The notes under the pieces are model-generated. The model was given only the letters and a program-made list of their open reading frames with translations. It was not told where the DNA came from and searched no databases. A stretch of DNA of 64,000 nt from Sporosarcina sp. P2 (GTDB lineage Bacteria; Bacillota; Bacilli; Bacillales_A; Planococcaceae), in the NCBI RefSeq assembly GCF_002743255.1, contig NZ_PDYY01000002.1, positions 1 through 64,000 on the forward strand. Reading direction: 5' to 3'. Of this stretch, positions 7,593 to 17,060 are shown piece by piece. The position numbers and the translations under genes were made by a program. How positions within the stretch are numbered: position 1 is the first letter of the stretch; each line of letters starts with the position of its first letter.

Positions 7593-9401
7593 TTACTTCC
7601 GTAATGAATTCGTCAGTTCTACAAACTCTTCCACGTCTTTTGCTACTAGCTTAATGCCAGCTGCCCAGAAACCTTCTTTCGTCACATCCACATCCAGGTG
7701 TTTTTTCGCGAGGTCTTCTACTGTCATAGATCCAGTATCACGTAATAAGGCAATATACTTTTCTTCAAACCCTTCAGGTTTTTTCAAGTATTCTGCGTAG
7801 ATCCCTAAGCTGAACAAGTATCCAAATGTGTACGGGAAGTTATAAAACGGCACGCTATCGATAAAGAAGTGCAACTTAGCTGCCCAGAAATGCGGATGAT
7901 AAGAAGATAAACTAGCACCAAAAGCTTCTTTTTGTGCGTCTACCATTAATTCATTCAAGCGATTTTCTGACACTATGCCTTTCGCGCGTTCCGTGTAAAA
8001 CTGATCTTCAAAAAGGAAGCGAGCACGAATATTTAAAAACATTGCGGTGGCACCTTCTAATTTATTCGCTAACAGAGAGATTTTCTCTTCATCGGATACA
8101 GCATTTTTCACGGTAGCATCGGCAATAATCGTTTCCGCGAACGTACTCGCTGTTTCTGCGACATTCATCGCATAATTACGGTTCAATGTCGGTAAATCTT
8201 TCATAACGTGACTATGAAAAGCATGCCCTAATTCATGTGCCAATGTGCTCGTATCATTTGGAGAACCTGTGAATGTCATGAAAATACGTGACTCTTCAAA
8301 TTCAGGCAAGCTTGTGCAATAACCACCTGGTCGTTTGTTTGGGCGATCTTCCGCTTCCACCCAACGGTTTTCCAATGCATGTTTCGTAAAGTCGGTCAAT
8401 TTCGGTCCAAATGAAGCGAAATGTTCCATAATGAAATCACAAGCATCATCATATGTGAAGCGTGTCGGCTTTGTTTCACCTACCGCAACTGGAGCCGCCA
8501 CATCTTGCCAACCAAGCTGATCCATGCCCATTAAATCCGCTTTTTGTCCTAAATAATCAATAAACGTTTGTTTCTGCGCATCCACTGCTGACCACATCGC
8601 AGTAAGCGTAGCTTCAGACATCCGGTTATATTCAAGCGGCTCTTCTAAATGGCCTTCTCTCCCGTGAGCATCTTGTAACGTTAAGCGATAGCCTGCTAAA
8701 TGATTCAAGATGTCCGCAAAGATCGGTCCATTCGCAGACCAAGTCTTTTCCCAATTCTCAAAAAGCGCTGCACGCACTTCTGCATCAGGATCGGCGTACA
8801 TTTTATTCATAGCTTGCCCGATAGATAAGTCTGTGGTTTTCCCGTCTTTATCCGTAAACGGAACGGTCATAGTGGAGCCCACTGTATTGTATAGATCACT
8901 CCACGCGGAAAGACCATCTTTATTTAATTTCGCAATCAGTTTTTCTTCCGCTTCAGATAATAACCGTTTACCTTCTTCACGTATTTCATTTAATGAGAAA
9001 CGGATGACCTGTAAAGTATCGTCTTCAAGAAGTTGATTCCAGTTTTCATCCGAAATGGCTACCAGTTTTTTCATGAAGATTGTGGAGAGTTGCTGGATTT
9101 CACTGCTTAGTTCCATCACTTGGCCTATAACAACGCTTGCATATGGATCATCCATGAAGGCGTCACGCCACATATTAATAAACGTACCCACTTGGCCTAA
9201 GCCTTTACCAATGACTTCTTGCTTGTTTAATAATTCTTGCAAAGTAGAGGCATCATTAGCCGGATCACTGTTCCATGCGTGTAACTGATCTGCATAAAGA
9301 GCAATATCTTCTTTGACAGCCGAAAGTTTCGTTTGTACTTCTTCAGAATGCGTTCCACCTGCAAAAATACTCTCTAGATCCCACGTGTTTTGATATTTCA
9401 A
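7593..9401 (-). CDS. pepF: Oligoendopeptidase F (M3 zinc metallopeptidase)
   Basis: 602 residues, the usual PepF length. The zinc-binding HELGH motif is at residues 389-393 in STLAHELGHAFHSH, with the downstream glutamate in NVAETASTFAETI. The N-terminal segment (YQNTWDLESIF) and the C-terminal PYTFGYLFSLGIYAEY are characteristic of the clade. It is a cytoplasmic enzyme degrading peptides of roughly 7-17 residues. It appears monocistronic between a terminator on one side and a non-coding gap on the other. Confidence 0.95.
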   Translation of the reverse strand: MKYQNTWDLESIFAGGTHSEEVQTKLSAVKEDIALYADQLHAWNSDPANDASTLQELLNKQEVIGKGLGQVGTFINMWRDAFMDDPYASVVIGQVMELSSEIQQLSTIFMKKLVAISDENWNQLLEDDTLQVIRFSLNEIREEGKRLLSEAEEKLIAKLNKDGLSAWSDLYNTVGSTMTVPFTDKDGKTTDLSIGQAMNKMYADPDAEVRAALFENWEKTWSANGPIFADILNHLAGYRLTLQDAHGREGHLEEPLEYNRMSEATLTAMWSAVDAQKQTFIDYLGQKADLMGMDQLGWQDVAAPVAVGETKPTRFTYDDACDFIMEHFASFGPKLTDFTKHALENRWVEAEDRPNKRPGGYCTSLPEFEESRIFMTFTGSPNDTSTLAHELGHAFHSHVMKDLPTLNRNYAMNVAETASTFAETIIADATVKNAVSDEEKISLLANKLEGATAMFLNIRARFLFEDQFYTERAKGIVSENRLNELMVDAQKEAFGASLSSYHPHFWAAKLHFFIDSVPFYNFPYTFGYLFSLGIYAEYLKKPEGFEEKYIALLRDTGSMTVEDLAKKHLDVDVTKEGFWAAGIKLVAKDVEEFVELTNSLRK

Positions 9402-9534
9402 TGTATCCCACTCCCCTTATCTGTCGCTACTGTAAACTTAGTTACTGAAATAAGAAAGTTTTATTTACTAAGTCCATTATATACCAGTTTATCATAGAGT
9501 GTTGTCATTTTTCTCGATTCCAAATACGTATTCT

Positions 9535-10008
9535 TCAGGAACCATATTTAGTTAATAACCCCACTGGTATATGACAATAATCTGTTGGGTATTTGGCTAA
9601 TCTGTCTTGATGTTCATCTGCACTTTTCACATAGTTTGTAAGAGGTACTACTTCCACAACTATACGGTCCACATCACTTCTCTTCGTAATAAACGCTTTC
9701 GCTTCTTTCAAGTGTTCAAGGTTTTCACTGTAGACGCCCGTTCTGTATTTCTCGCCAACGTCTGCACCTTGTTGATTCACACTATACGGATCAATGATTT
9801 CGAATAAATAGTCCATTAATTCCGAAATAGTTACGACGGCAGGATCAAATCCTGTTTTTACACATTCAGCGTACCCATCATACTCACATTCGAGTGAATG
9901 AAGTATTCCATTCGCCCTCCCTGCTTCCGTAAATATCACGCCAGGTAAGGTTTTTATAAAAGCCTGTACTCCCCATAAACAGCCACCGGCAATGTATACT
10001 ACTTCCAT
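9535..10008 (-). CDS. msrA: Divergent MsrA-family peptide methionine sulfoxide reductase
   Basis: 157 residues. MsrA landmarks are visible: GGCLWG at residues 8-13 (catalytic Cys10; the usual motif is GCFWG), DPYSVNQQGADVGEKYRTGVY matching the family's D-P-x-x-x-N-R-Q-G-x-D-x-G-x-x-Y-R-S, and ADEHQDRLAKYP near the C-terminus. MsrA reduces the S-epimer of methionine sulfoxide. It is shorter than typical MsrA (about 170-210) and has F-to-L in the catalytic motif, with the usual GYxGG loop replaced by GRANG. It is probably an active but divergent paralogue; no msrB is adjacent. Confidence 0.8.
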   Translation of the reverse strand: MEVVYIAGGCLWGVQAFIKTLPGVIFTEAGRANGILHSLECEYDGYAECVKTGFDPAVVTISELMDYLFEIIDPYSVNQQGADVGEKYRTGVYSENLEHLKEAKAFITKRSDVDRIVVEVVPLTNYVKSADEHQDRLAKYPTDYCHIPVGLLTKYGS

Positions 10009-10181
10009 TTGGACACTCCTTTCCCGTGTAGATCGTGATTCGTTATACGCGTGTTCAAAAACAAGTTATTAAGTAAAGTAACCGTGTTAATCACCTATGT
10101 GAAGCAACTCTGAATATGTATGTTCATCCCTATACCCTACTGAGTAGCTCTTTCATATACTGTAAATAAATTTTAGCAAAT

Positions 10182-10207
10182 AAAAAAAGACCCTACAAGT
10201 AGGGTCT
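10182..10207 (-). terminator. Terminator of the cold-shock gene
   Basis: GACCCTAC and GTAGGGTC (10189-10206) form a perfect 8-base stem, followed on the minus strand by seven T residues. Confidence 0.92.
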
Positions 10208-10221
10208 CTTCCAAGCTGTTA

Positions 10222-10422
10222 TTAAGCTTTTTGAACGTTTGTAGCTTGTAGGCCACGTTGTCCTTGTTCGATTTCAAATGTTACACTTTGACCTTCGTCT
10301 AAAGATTTGAAACCGTCGCCTTGGATTGCTGAGAAGTGTACGAATACGTCTTCTCCTGCTTCGCGCTCGATGAAACCGAAACCTTTTTCTGCGTTAAACC
10401 ATTTCACTGTACCTTGTTCCAT
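10222..10422 (-). CDS. CspA-family cold-shock protein
   Basis: 66 residues, [20 protein letters not shown], with RNP1 KGFGFI and RNP2 VFVHFSAI typical of single-domain cold-shock proteins that bind RNA and single-stranded DNA. The ATG at 10422 has AGGAGGCAATTAATT upstream; a longer frame to 10452 is rejected because it would start before the ribosome site. It closely resembles B. subtilis CspB/CspC/CspD, but the paralogue cannot be assigned. It has its own terminator and a leader that could carry cold-responsive structure. Confidence 0.97.
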   Translation of the reverse strand: MEQGTVKWFNAEKGFGFIEREAGEDVFVHFSAIQGDGFKSLDEGQSVTFEIEQGQRGLQATNVQKA

Positions 10423-10734
10423 AATTAATTGCCTCCTAGTGTGGATGTCCACACAATGATGTTACTATACTTGCTCAAAACTTTAGACGAAAAACAAAAT
10501 ATATTTCCATGAAATATATTCTCGATCTGAAAAAGAACAAAGATAATACTCTTTAAATATAACAGACATTAAATAAAAAAGCAACCCAAATGTTTCTTTC
10601 CTAAAATTAAGCTCTTGGTATTTCTTTGCGCGGTCTATAAACAGGCTTGTTTCCAGTCTTTTATACCCTGTTTTTAAAGCTCTTGTTATTTCAGTGGATC
10701 AAATGTTTTCAACCGTTCATTTTTCTCGTGTGAA
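10423..10734. other. Intergenic region, nothing recognised
   Basis: This AT-rich stretch holds the csp leader near 10423-10500. I find no convincing ORF, hairpin with T run or known repeat in the remainder. Confidence 0.4.
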
Positions 10735-10971
10735 TCATTTATGGTAATTATCACTTTCTAAATCCGTTTTTAGATCCTTCACATAGGCAGCTTTACACTC
10801 GCCAATCTCTTCCTCGTAGGTTTTGCCATTATGGGTTTCTGAACCAGGATGAAATGTAAAGCTTCGATGGATGCTAAAAAGCGACAATGGATAATACCAA
10901 GATATGAATACTATAACAAATACAATAAATACTCCTGAACCTATCCCCCAGACCTTCCTTTTACGTTTTAT
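10735..10971 (-). pseudogene. Small membrane-anchored ORF with ribosome site but no normal start codon
   Basis: On the minus strand AAAGGAGG (near 10982-10989) is followed by an open frame without ATG, GTG or TTG. An in-frame TAG lies just upstream of the ribosome site, and the first candidate codon at suitable spacing is ATA (10969-10971). The 78-codon product would read KRKRK, one membrane segment (GSGVFIVFVIVFISW), then an exposed tail with ETHNGKTYEEEIGECKAAY, ending at TGA 10735-10737. The architecture is that of a small membrane-anchored exported protein. Either the start codon has mutated or a rare ATA start is used. No family is recognised. Confidence 0.45.
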
Positions 10972-11155
10972 ATTCTTATAAACCTCCTTTATCTACAGAC
11001 TAATCCGCTTGTTTAATATAATAATTTGGCTCGATTGCGATATTGACGCAATCACTTATAAAGCAATCGCGCGCGTTTGCAGAAAGAAGTTTTAATTCAT
11101 ATCTCCTAAAGGGTAGTCGCTTTCCAACAACCGCCGCCGTTAGCATAACACTTCT

Positions 11156-11854
11156 TTATTCCATATCTTCTTCTTGGTTTTCAAAATCGCTCCATGTCCA
11201 ATTAGACCAGTGAGTATTTGATTCACCCGATTTTATTAAATCCACATTATTCGATTCGATTGCTTGTGACAGACTTTGAAAAAACATACTTTCGCTTGGT
11301 TTTTGTCCATTACTAATATCAGGATGTTGCCATTCATTACTTTGATAAAATAATGGTAATTCAATACTTTCATCTATCTCGTTTAGTAGAAATTCGACCG
11401 TTAACCATAATTTTTCTTCGTATTGTGAATTTAGATAACGTAGAAGCTTAGTTAAATTAAATGCTTTCGTATTAATTCCTAACTTTATATATTCAGTCTT
11501 TTGAGGGTTTAATGTAACCCTTTCTCCCATTATAATAAGTTCTAAATGAAACGGATTTACAATAAACTTGCCTTCGTCATCATACCAGTTTTCTTTATTT
11601 TCTAAGGTTACCATGTCCTCTATACCTGTTAATAAACCTCCCTGTCTAGTGACATTGCTATAAATATATAAATCAGTAGTTATCTCCTGATTTATGTCTA
11701 TTCCTACAACTTCAAATACAATTAACCATTGTTCTTTATCACTAAAAACAGTAATCCTACATTGTGCTAAGTCAACATTATAATTATCTAGTATAGGAAA
11801 ATTATAATCCTCAGTGTATGCATCTAATTCTTGAAGAATTTCTTTTGCTTTCAC
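11156..11854 (-). CDS. Unknown protein, possible immunity-type orphan
   Basis: 232 residues from a GTG at 11854 with AAGGAG seven bases upstream; the ATG at 11878 lies before that ribosome site. Acidic, soluble, no signal peptide or membrane segment. The C-terminus is rich in Trp/Ser/Asn (WSNWTWSDFEN). I do not recognise the family. The neighbour at 12096 resembles an Imm26 immunity protein, and this size and composition suit an orphan immunity or similar accessory protein, but that is inference from context. The region is more AT-rich than flanking housekeeping genes. Confidence 0.6.
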   Translation of the reverse strand: MKAKEILQELDAYTEDYNFPILDNYNVDLAQCRITVFSDKEQWLIVFEVVGIDINQEITTDLYIYSNVTRQGGLLTGIEDMVTLENKENWYDDEGKFIVNPFHLELIIMGERVTLNPQKTEYIKLGINTKAFNLTKLLRYLNSQYEEKLWLTVEFLLNEIDESIELPLFYQSNEWQHPDISNGQKPSESMFFQSLSQAIESNNVDLIKSGESNTHWSNWTWSDFENQEEDME

Positions 11855-12095
11855 ACCGTCACTCCTTCCAAGATTCATTCAATATAATGGTCCTTTTGCG
11901 GTATATCCATTATTTCTTACTTCACTTAATGGTACAATATTGGAAACGCTGATGAAAAGCACCAGATACTTGAAGGACTCGTAATCGTGTGAATAACTAG
12001 TACTTTTTTAAAATAGGTAATACGCTTGTAGCCAATCAAGGTTTATGAATTATTCCATTAGAAAATATATACACCCTACATGGTATTTACAAACA

Positions 12096-12557
12096 CTATC
12101 CCCAATTTTCTAATGTCCACTCTTGAGAAATTCTTTCAATAAGCAAACTATCATTCCATGTACCCCACGGAGACAACATTTTTTGTCCTTCCGATAATTC
12201 ATTAATTTTTTCTCTTTGCCACGTATCATAGTCCACGATATGCCAACCGATCAGATTTCCGTCCTTATCCATTATTTCAGTTCTGAATTTAGTAGGAACT
12301 TCTATTCCTTTAGGCAATTCAAAGTTTGAAACTAGTTCTACTATTTTTCGCTTTTTAGCCGCTTTAACTGGAAAATGTACAAAGTATTCCTCTTTCACAT
12401 TAATTATGTCAATCAGGTTTTCTGGTCTTTTATCATATACACCTGATAATACACGTACTAAATCTCCAATCACTTCATTATGTAAAACATATTGAATATA
12501 CGCTTTACCACTCGTTGTATCGACTTCAAATACATCTCCAACCTTTAATCGCGCCAT
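12096..12557 (-). CDS. Imm26-like immunity protein
   Basis: 153 residues starting MARLKVGDVFEVDTTSGKAYIQYVLHNEVIGDLVRVL, a pattern like the Imm26 family found with polymorphic toxins (K-x-G-D-x-F-x-V/I then a beta strand and a Q-x-V strand). The ATG at 12557 follows AGAGG at eight bases; the in-frame GTG at 12566 overlaps the ribosome site. No toxin gene with a nuclease or deaminase C-terminus is present nearby, so it would be an orphan immunity gene. Family assignment rests on visual similarity only. Confidence 0.55.
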   Translation of the reverse strand: MARLKVGDVFEVDTTSGKAYIQYVLHNEVIGDLVRVLSGVYDKRPENLIDIINVKEEYFVHFPVKAAKKRKIVELVSNFELPKGIEVPTKFRTEIMDKDGNLIGWHIVDYDTWQREKINELSEGQKMLSPWGTWNDSLLIERISQEWTLENWG

Positions 12558-12689
12558 ACTATTCACCTCTATTTATATCCAATAGATTTTAATAACTCAT
12601 ATTCGCTTTTTAAAACAATCAAAGTATTCTTATTGTAAGACATTGACAAGTGATGTGATTTTCATATAATCGTGTGCTTACTTATAAAA

Positions 12690-13211
12690 TTACATACGCT
12701 TTTCCATACGAATATCAGCCCGCATTCCCCCATCATAATACGTAAAGTTTTCTATACGTCCTATTTCTTGATACCCTAACTTCTTATATAGTTTTAAAGC
12801 AGGTGTATTAAATTCAAATACGCCTAGCTCGATTCGTTGAAGATTATGCTTTCTAACTTGCTCTTCCAAGTATTCTAAAGCGATAAAACCTATTCCTTTC
12901 CCTCGACCTTCTGACTCACCAATCGAAATACTGATCCACGCTGTCCCTGTTTCTTTTCTAAGTAAATGCTCAGGATCCACTGTATAGCTCATTTCCCCGA
13001 TCAGCTGATTTTCCAAATAGATCAGGAATGTATGCTGATATTCTAGCTTTTGAATGATGTCTTCTATAGTAAGAACATTTTTTTGCTCCAATGCTTCTTT
13101 ACTTGGATTGGGTTGAGTCAAAGGTTTCAAATACATATCATTTCCCCAATGATTCAGAGTATTGACAAGCGCAGCAGTCGGTTCCATCAATTTTATAAAG
13201 TCGATATTCAT
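12690..13211 (-). CDS. GNAT-family N-acetyltransferase
   Basis: 173 residues, MNIDFIKLMEPTAALVNTLNHWGND. Motif A is present as SIGESEGRGKGIGFIALEYL (acetyl-CoA pyrophosphate loop R/Q-x-x-G-x-G/A near residue 115), followed by ELGVFEFNTPALKLYKKLGYQEIGR, the GNAT motif B. The start at 13211 has AGGGGG at proper spacing; the longer frame to 13256 does not. The substrate is unknown; the layout resembles RimJ/RimL-type or antibiotic acetyltransferases. Confidence 0.88.
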   Translation of the reverse strand: MNIDFIKLMEPTAALVNTLNHWGNDMYLKPLTQPNPSKEALEQKNVLTIEDIIQKLEYQHTFLIYLENQLIGEMSYTVDPEHLLRKETGTAWISISIGESEGRGKGIGFIALEYLEEQVRKHNLQRIELGVFEFNTPALKLYKKLGYQEIGRIENFTYYDGGMRADIRMEKRM

Positions 13212-13392
13212 TAAAAATACCCCCTGGTTCTGTATTTTCTGTAGCCGTTGAATCATTGCACTCTTCCATTCATTATATCAAAATGTTCTCTAGTTATTTA
13301 ATAGAGCATGAATAATCGAATGTAGCCATTAGTCAAAAGAGTAATCATGATATACTAAAAGAAACATCGTAGAAAGACAAGGAGCGGAAATT

Positions 13393-14091
13393 TTGAGGTT
13401 GAATCAATATATTAGTTCTTCAGGATTCTGTTCCAGAAGACAAGCAGAGCGCTATATTACGGCTGAAAAAGTGCTAGTCAATGGTAAGATTGCATCGCAT
13501 GTGTATTTTGTTGAAGATCATGATTATGTCGAAGTGGGCGGGCACCCCATCACGCAAACGGCACAAAACATATATATGATACTAAATAAACCAAGTGGGA
13601 TTACTTGTACAGCTTCGCCTACTATTGCCGGTAATATTATCGACTTTATATCGTATCCTGAACGTATATTTCCCGTTGGACGTTTGGATAAAGAAACAGA
13701 AGGTCTGATTTTATTAACTAATGATGGAACTATTGTAAATGAGTTAATGAAAGACGAAAACCATCAGGAAAAAGAATATGTGGTGACAGTCGATAAAAAA
13801 ATAACGAACACCTTTATAGAAGACTTATCAAATGGTGTAGATATTTACAATCCTAGAACGAAAAGCTATACGACGACTAACCCTTGTCCCGTAACTCCGC
13901 TCGACGACTTCACGTTTCGTATTACGTTAACTCAAGGATTGAATCGACAAATCCGCAGAATGTGCAGACGGTTTCAATATACCGTGACGCACTTGCAAAG
14001 GGTTCGAATCAAGCATATTGAGCTTGGATCATTGGAACGGGGTCAGTGGCGTTACTTGACTGAAGAAGAGATAGCAGGGTTGAAACGATGA
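13393..14091 (+). CDS. rluF: 23S rRNA pseudouridine synthase, RluF/RsuA family
   Basis: 232 residues from TTG at 13393 with AGGAG eight bases upstream. An N-terminal S4 RNA-binding domain (MRLNQYISSSGFCSRRQAERYI) is followed by the RsuA catalytic domain. The catalytic Asp lies in FPVGRLDKETEGLILLTNDG at about residues 95-114. IYMILNKPSGITCT matches E. coli RluF better than RluB or RsuA. It isomerises uridine in 23S rRNA (U2604-type in E. coli). It ends in a convergent terminator shared with the next gene. Confidence 0.9.
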   Translation: MRLNQYISSSGFCSRRQAERYITAEKVLVNGKIASHVYFVEDHDYVEVGGHPITQTAQNIYMILNKPSGITCTASPTIAGNIIDFISYPERIFPVGRLDKETEGLILLTNDGTIVNELMKDENHQEKEYVVTVDKKITNTFIEDLSNGVDIYNPRTKSYTTTNPCPVTPLDDFTFRITLTQGLNRQIRRMCRRFQYTVTHLQRVRIKHIELGSLERGQWRYLTEEEIAGLKR

Positions 14092-14194
14092 CTCTTATAG
14101 AGTGTTGAAATTCATCTGTTTCTTTAATGTGAAAGTTTATTATTTTTCAATGACTAACAATAATAAAAGCTTGAAATGGAACTCTTTATAAAAA

Positions 14195-14226
14195 TAGCCT
14201 GACAACGCGAATGCGCTATCAGGCCT
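14195..14226. terminator. Bidirectional terminator between rluF and the 559-aa gene
   Basis: GCCTGA (14196-14201) and TCAGGC (14218-14223), with inner CGC/GCG pairing, form a hairpin with T runs on both strands between convergent genes. Confidence 0.85.
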
Positions 14227-14238
14227 TTTCACCATTAT

Positions 14239-15918
14239 TTATTTCATACTGTTATTCACCAATTCCTTCACAGGTAAGAATAACTCACCCGTCTCCAAAT
14301 ACGTCACCGTTAACTGGTCGCCTTCTTCTACATAAATCGAAAGAGGTTCAACTTCCGATGAAACAAGGAAGTTTCGACCGTCTTTTGCGAGAATGGAAAC
14401 GAGTGTAAAATCACCGACGCGTTCTTTAAACACGCGCATCGCTGTAATCGTTGCTTTCGCTTCTTCTGCATTGGAACTTCCATCTACTGTACTGCCGCCA
14501 CGTTGAAGTGCCGATTTATACAATTTCAACGCTTCGTTTGGTGAATTCGCAAATACCGAGATTTCAGGATTCGCTGCGGAAACAATGAAGTAATTTTGCA
14601 GGAATCCATTTGAATCAAGTACCGGCGTCAACCAACTTGATTCACCGTAGAAGTTATACAAGACAGGCATTTCGCCGTTCCATTTCTTTTCGATAAACTT
14701 CTTTTCAATGATCTGGAGCGCACCTTGTGAATCCATGTATGACTCTTCCAAATCCCCCGTATAATACGTCGCTTTCCCCGTTCGTCCATCTGTTAATGCA
14801 TAGCCAAGCATGGAGTCTACGCCTTCTTTCGGACTCGTGAAATCAGTGAAGTAATACATATGTCCATCCGCATCAAAAATCGGGCTAACATTGGCTTCTG
14901 TTCCTTCGTCTGAAGGAATTTTCACATCTTTTTTTCCGACTACTGAATTCCAAAAACCATGGATATACTTACCGAAATAACTATTTTGAAGACTTACCGC
15001 CTCAGGTGAAACAGCTCCATTGATAAATTCAGGAACGTCCTGTAACGCATATTTCTTCGTAGCGCCTGTTTCAGGATTCAACATGACAATCCCTTTGGCG
15101 TTAAATCCGTTACGTGCCGAAATGAATTCTCCATACGTGCGAATATAATGCGGCTTCCCTTCATCATCAATTTCTAATTGAACATCTCCGTAAAAGATTA
15201 AATCTGGCATTTCCATACGCATTTTACGATACACTTTTTTATGGAAGTACGAAGACGTCGTATACGCCATTTCCGTTTTAATGAATTTCGGATTATCTGA
15301 TGAATCCGTTGCACTCATCGTGAAATAACCAGGAGTCGTTTTACCGTTGAACCATTTGAAAAATCCCGAAAACTCAACAGGCGCAATATAGACAAATTGG
15401 TCATTCACTTTTTGAATTTGTAAATGCCCCAGTTCATAATAGCTCGTATCCGGTACTTGACCAAATGCTTTTTTCATTTTATTACGCGCAAACTTTGGTG
15501 GTACACTAGCCGGCGTCTTCGTTTCATCAAACGCTGTAATTTCAACTTTCTGTGTCATCGCAACGGTCTCATACTTTTTATTTGCGTTGAAAAGAGGTGC
15601 ACTTAACACATACACGCCAATGAGTAACGCTGCCAATGATACAACCATTTTTATTTTGCGCTCTATACCTTGCGAAACCACCGCTCCTAAAATAGCCACA
15701 ACGAGTAACAATGCCCATAGCGATGACCAATTACGATCCAAATTTGTCACGTAATAAAATAGGAATACGCCAATCATACTAATGACTGTAAGTGTCCCGA
15801 AAGCGATCCACCGGTTAAACGATAACGGCTCATTTTTGTTATGTACAGAAAGAAACGGAACGATAATAGCACTCGCGACAACCCCTACAAGTAATGAAAA
15901 TAGTACTAAACTCAACAT
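14239..15918 (-). CDS. Unknown membrane-anchored protein, about 559 aa
   Basis: The ATG at 15918 follows AGAGGG at six bases. The first about 125 residues hold four hydrophobic segments (VLFSLLVGVVASAIIVPFL, IAFGTLTVISMIGVFLFYY, LWALLLVVAILGAVVS, VVSLAALLIGVYVL). The remaining about 430 residues form a polar, probably extracellular domain rich in Tyr, Gly and Asp with beta-propeller-like repeats such as GHMYYFTDF and NFYGESSWL. No catalytic motif is apparent. I do not recognise the family, although similar large membrane proteins with a soluble beta-rich domain occur in Bacilli. It appears monocistronic. Confidence 0.8.
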   Translation of the reverse strand: MLSLVLFSLLVGVVASAIIVPFLSVHNKNEPLSFNRWIAFGTLTVISMIGVFLFYYVTNLDRNWSSLWALLLVVAILGAVVSQGIERKIKMVVSLAALLIGVYVLSAPLFNANKKYETVAMTQKVEITAFDETKTPASVPPKFARNKMKKAFGQVPDTSYYELGHLQIQKVNDQFVYIAPVEFSGFFKWFNGKTTPGYFTMSATDSSDNPKFIKTEMAYTTSSYFHKKVYRKMRMEMPDLIFYGDVQLEIDDEGKPHYIRTYGEFISARNGFNAKGIVMLNPETGATKKYALQDVPEFINGAVSPEAVSLQNSYFGKYIHGFWNSVVGKKDVKIPSDEGTEANVSPIFDADGHMYYFTDFTSPKEGVDSMLGYALTDGRTGKATYYTGDLEESYMDSQGALQIIEKKFIEKKWNGEMPVLYNFYGESSWLTPVLDSNGFLQNYFIVSAANPEISVFANSPNEALKLYKSALQRGGSTVDGSSNAEEAKATITAMRVFKERVGDFTLVSILAKDGRNFLVSSEVEPLSIYVEEGDQLTVTYLETGELFLPVKELVNNSMK

Positions 15919-16089
15919 AACCAACCCTCTTTTCCAGTTACAAAATTTTGTTTCATACTATGTATACGGATAAGTTAGGAAATCGTTTCATATTTCATTC
16001 AACTAAAGAACGGGAGATTTAATGTGTAATGATCAAAGGGCTTTTCCAAAAGAATTTTGCTTTACAGTCCCATAGGTTAATACAGAGTT

Positions 16090-16145
16090 AAAAAACAAAG
16101 TGTCCCCATTCTAAAAACATGAGAACTCTTTGTTGTTTAATTGCG
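16090..16145 (-). terminator. Terminator downstream of the Fic gene
   Basis: AACAAAGT (16094-16101) and a matching CTTTGTT (16138-16144) with inner CAT/ATG pairing form a long hairpin; the minus-strand side ends in TTTGTTTTTT. Confidence 0.6.
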
Positions 16146-16192
16146 TTTTTGTACCAGTGAAATGAACAAGATACTTCAAAATGAAGAGCTTA

Positions 16193-16921
16193 TTAACTTA
16201 TTGTACTTAGATATAAGTCGAGAGAGTCTTCTACTTCATGTTCTACTAACGCTATGAAATCGTTATAATCTTCTGTTGTATGCGCTTTATCAAGTGCATC
16301 ATAATAAGCCAATCGATTTTCCACCTTAATAACGACTGGAGGAAATCCCTCTTTCATCAGTTCTAAATTAAGCAACAGTCTTGAGGTACGCCCATTTCCA
16401 TCAATAAAGGGATGGATGCCAACAAAAATAGCATGCAACATAGCCCCACGCTCTACAGGATGAAGATCGACGCCTTCGTTACGATACCAATTCATCATTT
16501 GATCCATTTTTTCTTGAATCAGATAATGTGCAGGCGGTCTATGTGTAGCTCCAGCAATAAAGACTTGTTCCTGACGGTATACACCTACATACTCATCATG
16601 AATTCCTTTTAGCACTAAACGATGTAAATTTTTTATTTGCCATTCTGAAAGTGTTTCTTTCATTTGGACAATTTCTTCGACATACGTAATAGCGTCACGA
16701 TGATTGATTACCTCTAAATGTTCTCTTAGTGTTTTACCACCAATCGTAATCCCTTCAAGGACCACTTTCGTTTCGTTCATAGTTAATGTATTTCCTTCAA
16801 TGGCATTCGAATTATACGTCCACTCTAGAAATAACTTTTCTCGTAAACTTTTTAACGTATATTTAGGCAAGGGACGAGCAGCATCTAATTGTGACTTTTT
16901 TTCATTTACGACTTTAAACAC
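16193..16921 (-). CDS. Class II Fic-domain protein (probable AMP-transferase)
   Basis: 242 residues from GTG at 16921 with AGGAGG eight bases upstream. The Fic catalytic motif HPFIDGNGRTSR is at residues 160-171 with the catalytic His160 intact. The N-terminal inhibitory helix motif SNAIEGN (38-44) marks class II (intramolecular inhibition) Fic proteins. The family usually transfers AMP to hydroxyl side chains of target proteins. No antitoxin gene is next to it, which fits self-inhibition. The target cannot be told. Flanking terminators make it a single-gene unit, possibly mobile. Confidence 0.92.
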   Translation of the reverse strand: MFKVVNEKKSQLDAARPLPKYTLKSLREKLFLEWTYNSNAIEGNTLTMNETKVVLEGITIGGKTLREHLEVINHRDAITYVEEIVQMKETLSEWQIKNLHRLVLKGIHDEYVGVYRQEQVFIAGATHRPPAHYLIQEKMDQMMNWYRNEGVDLHPVERGAMLHAIFVGIHPFIDGNGRTSRLLLNLELMKEGFPPVVIKVENRLAYYDALDKAHTTEDYNDFIALVEHEVEDSLDLYLSTIS

Positions 16922-17060
16922 ATCAGTAACCTCCTACTTACACATATAGAGCATTTCTATTATTGTACTGTATATCGGAAAAATTCTACACTGAAATCAA
17001 CCCTTCATAAAAAGTATGGTTAACTAAGACTATTTCAATATAAATAAAATTTTATTTTTC

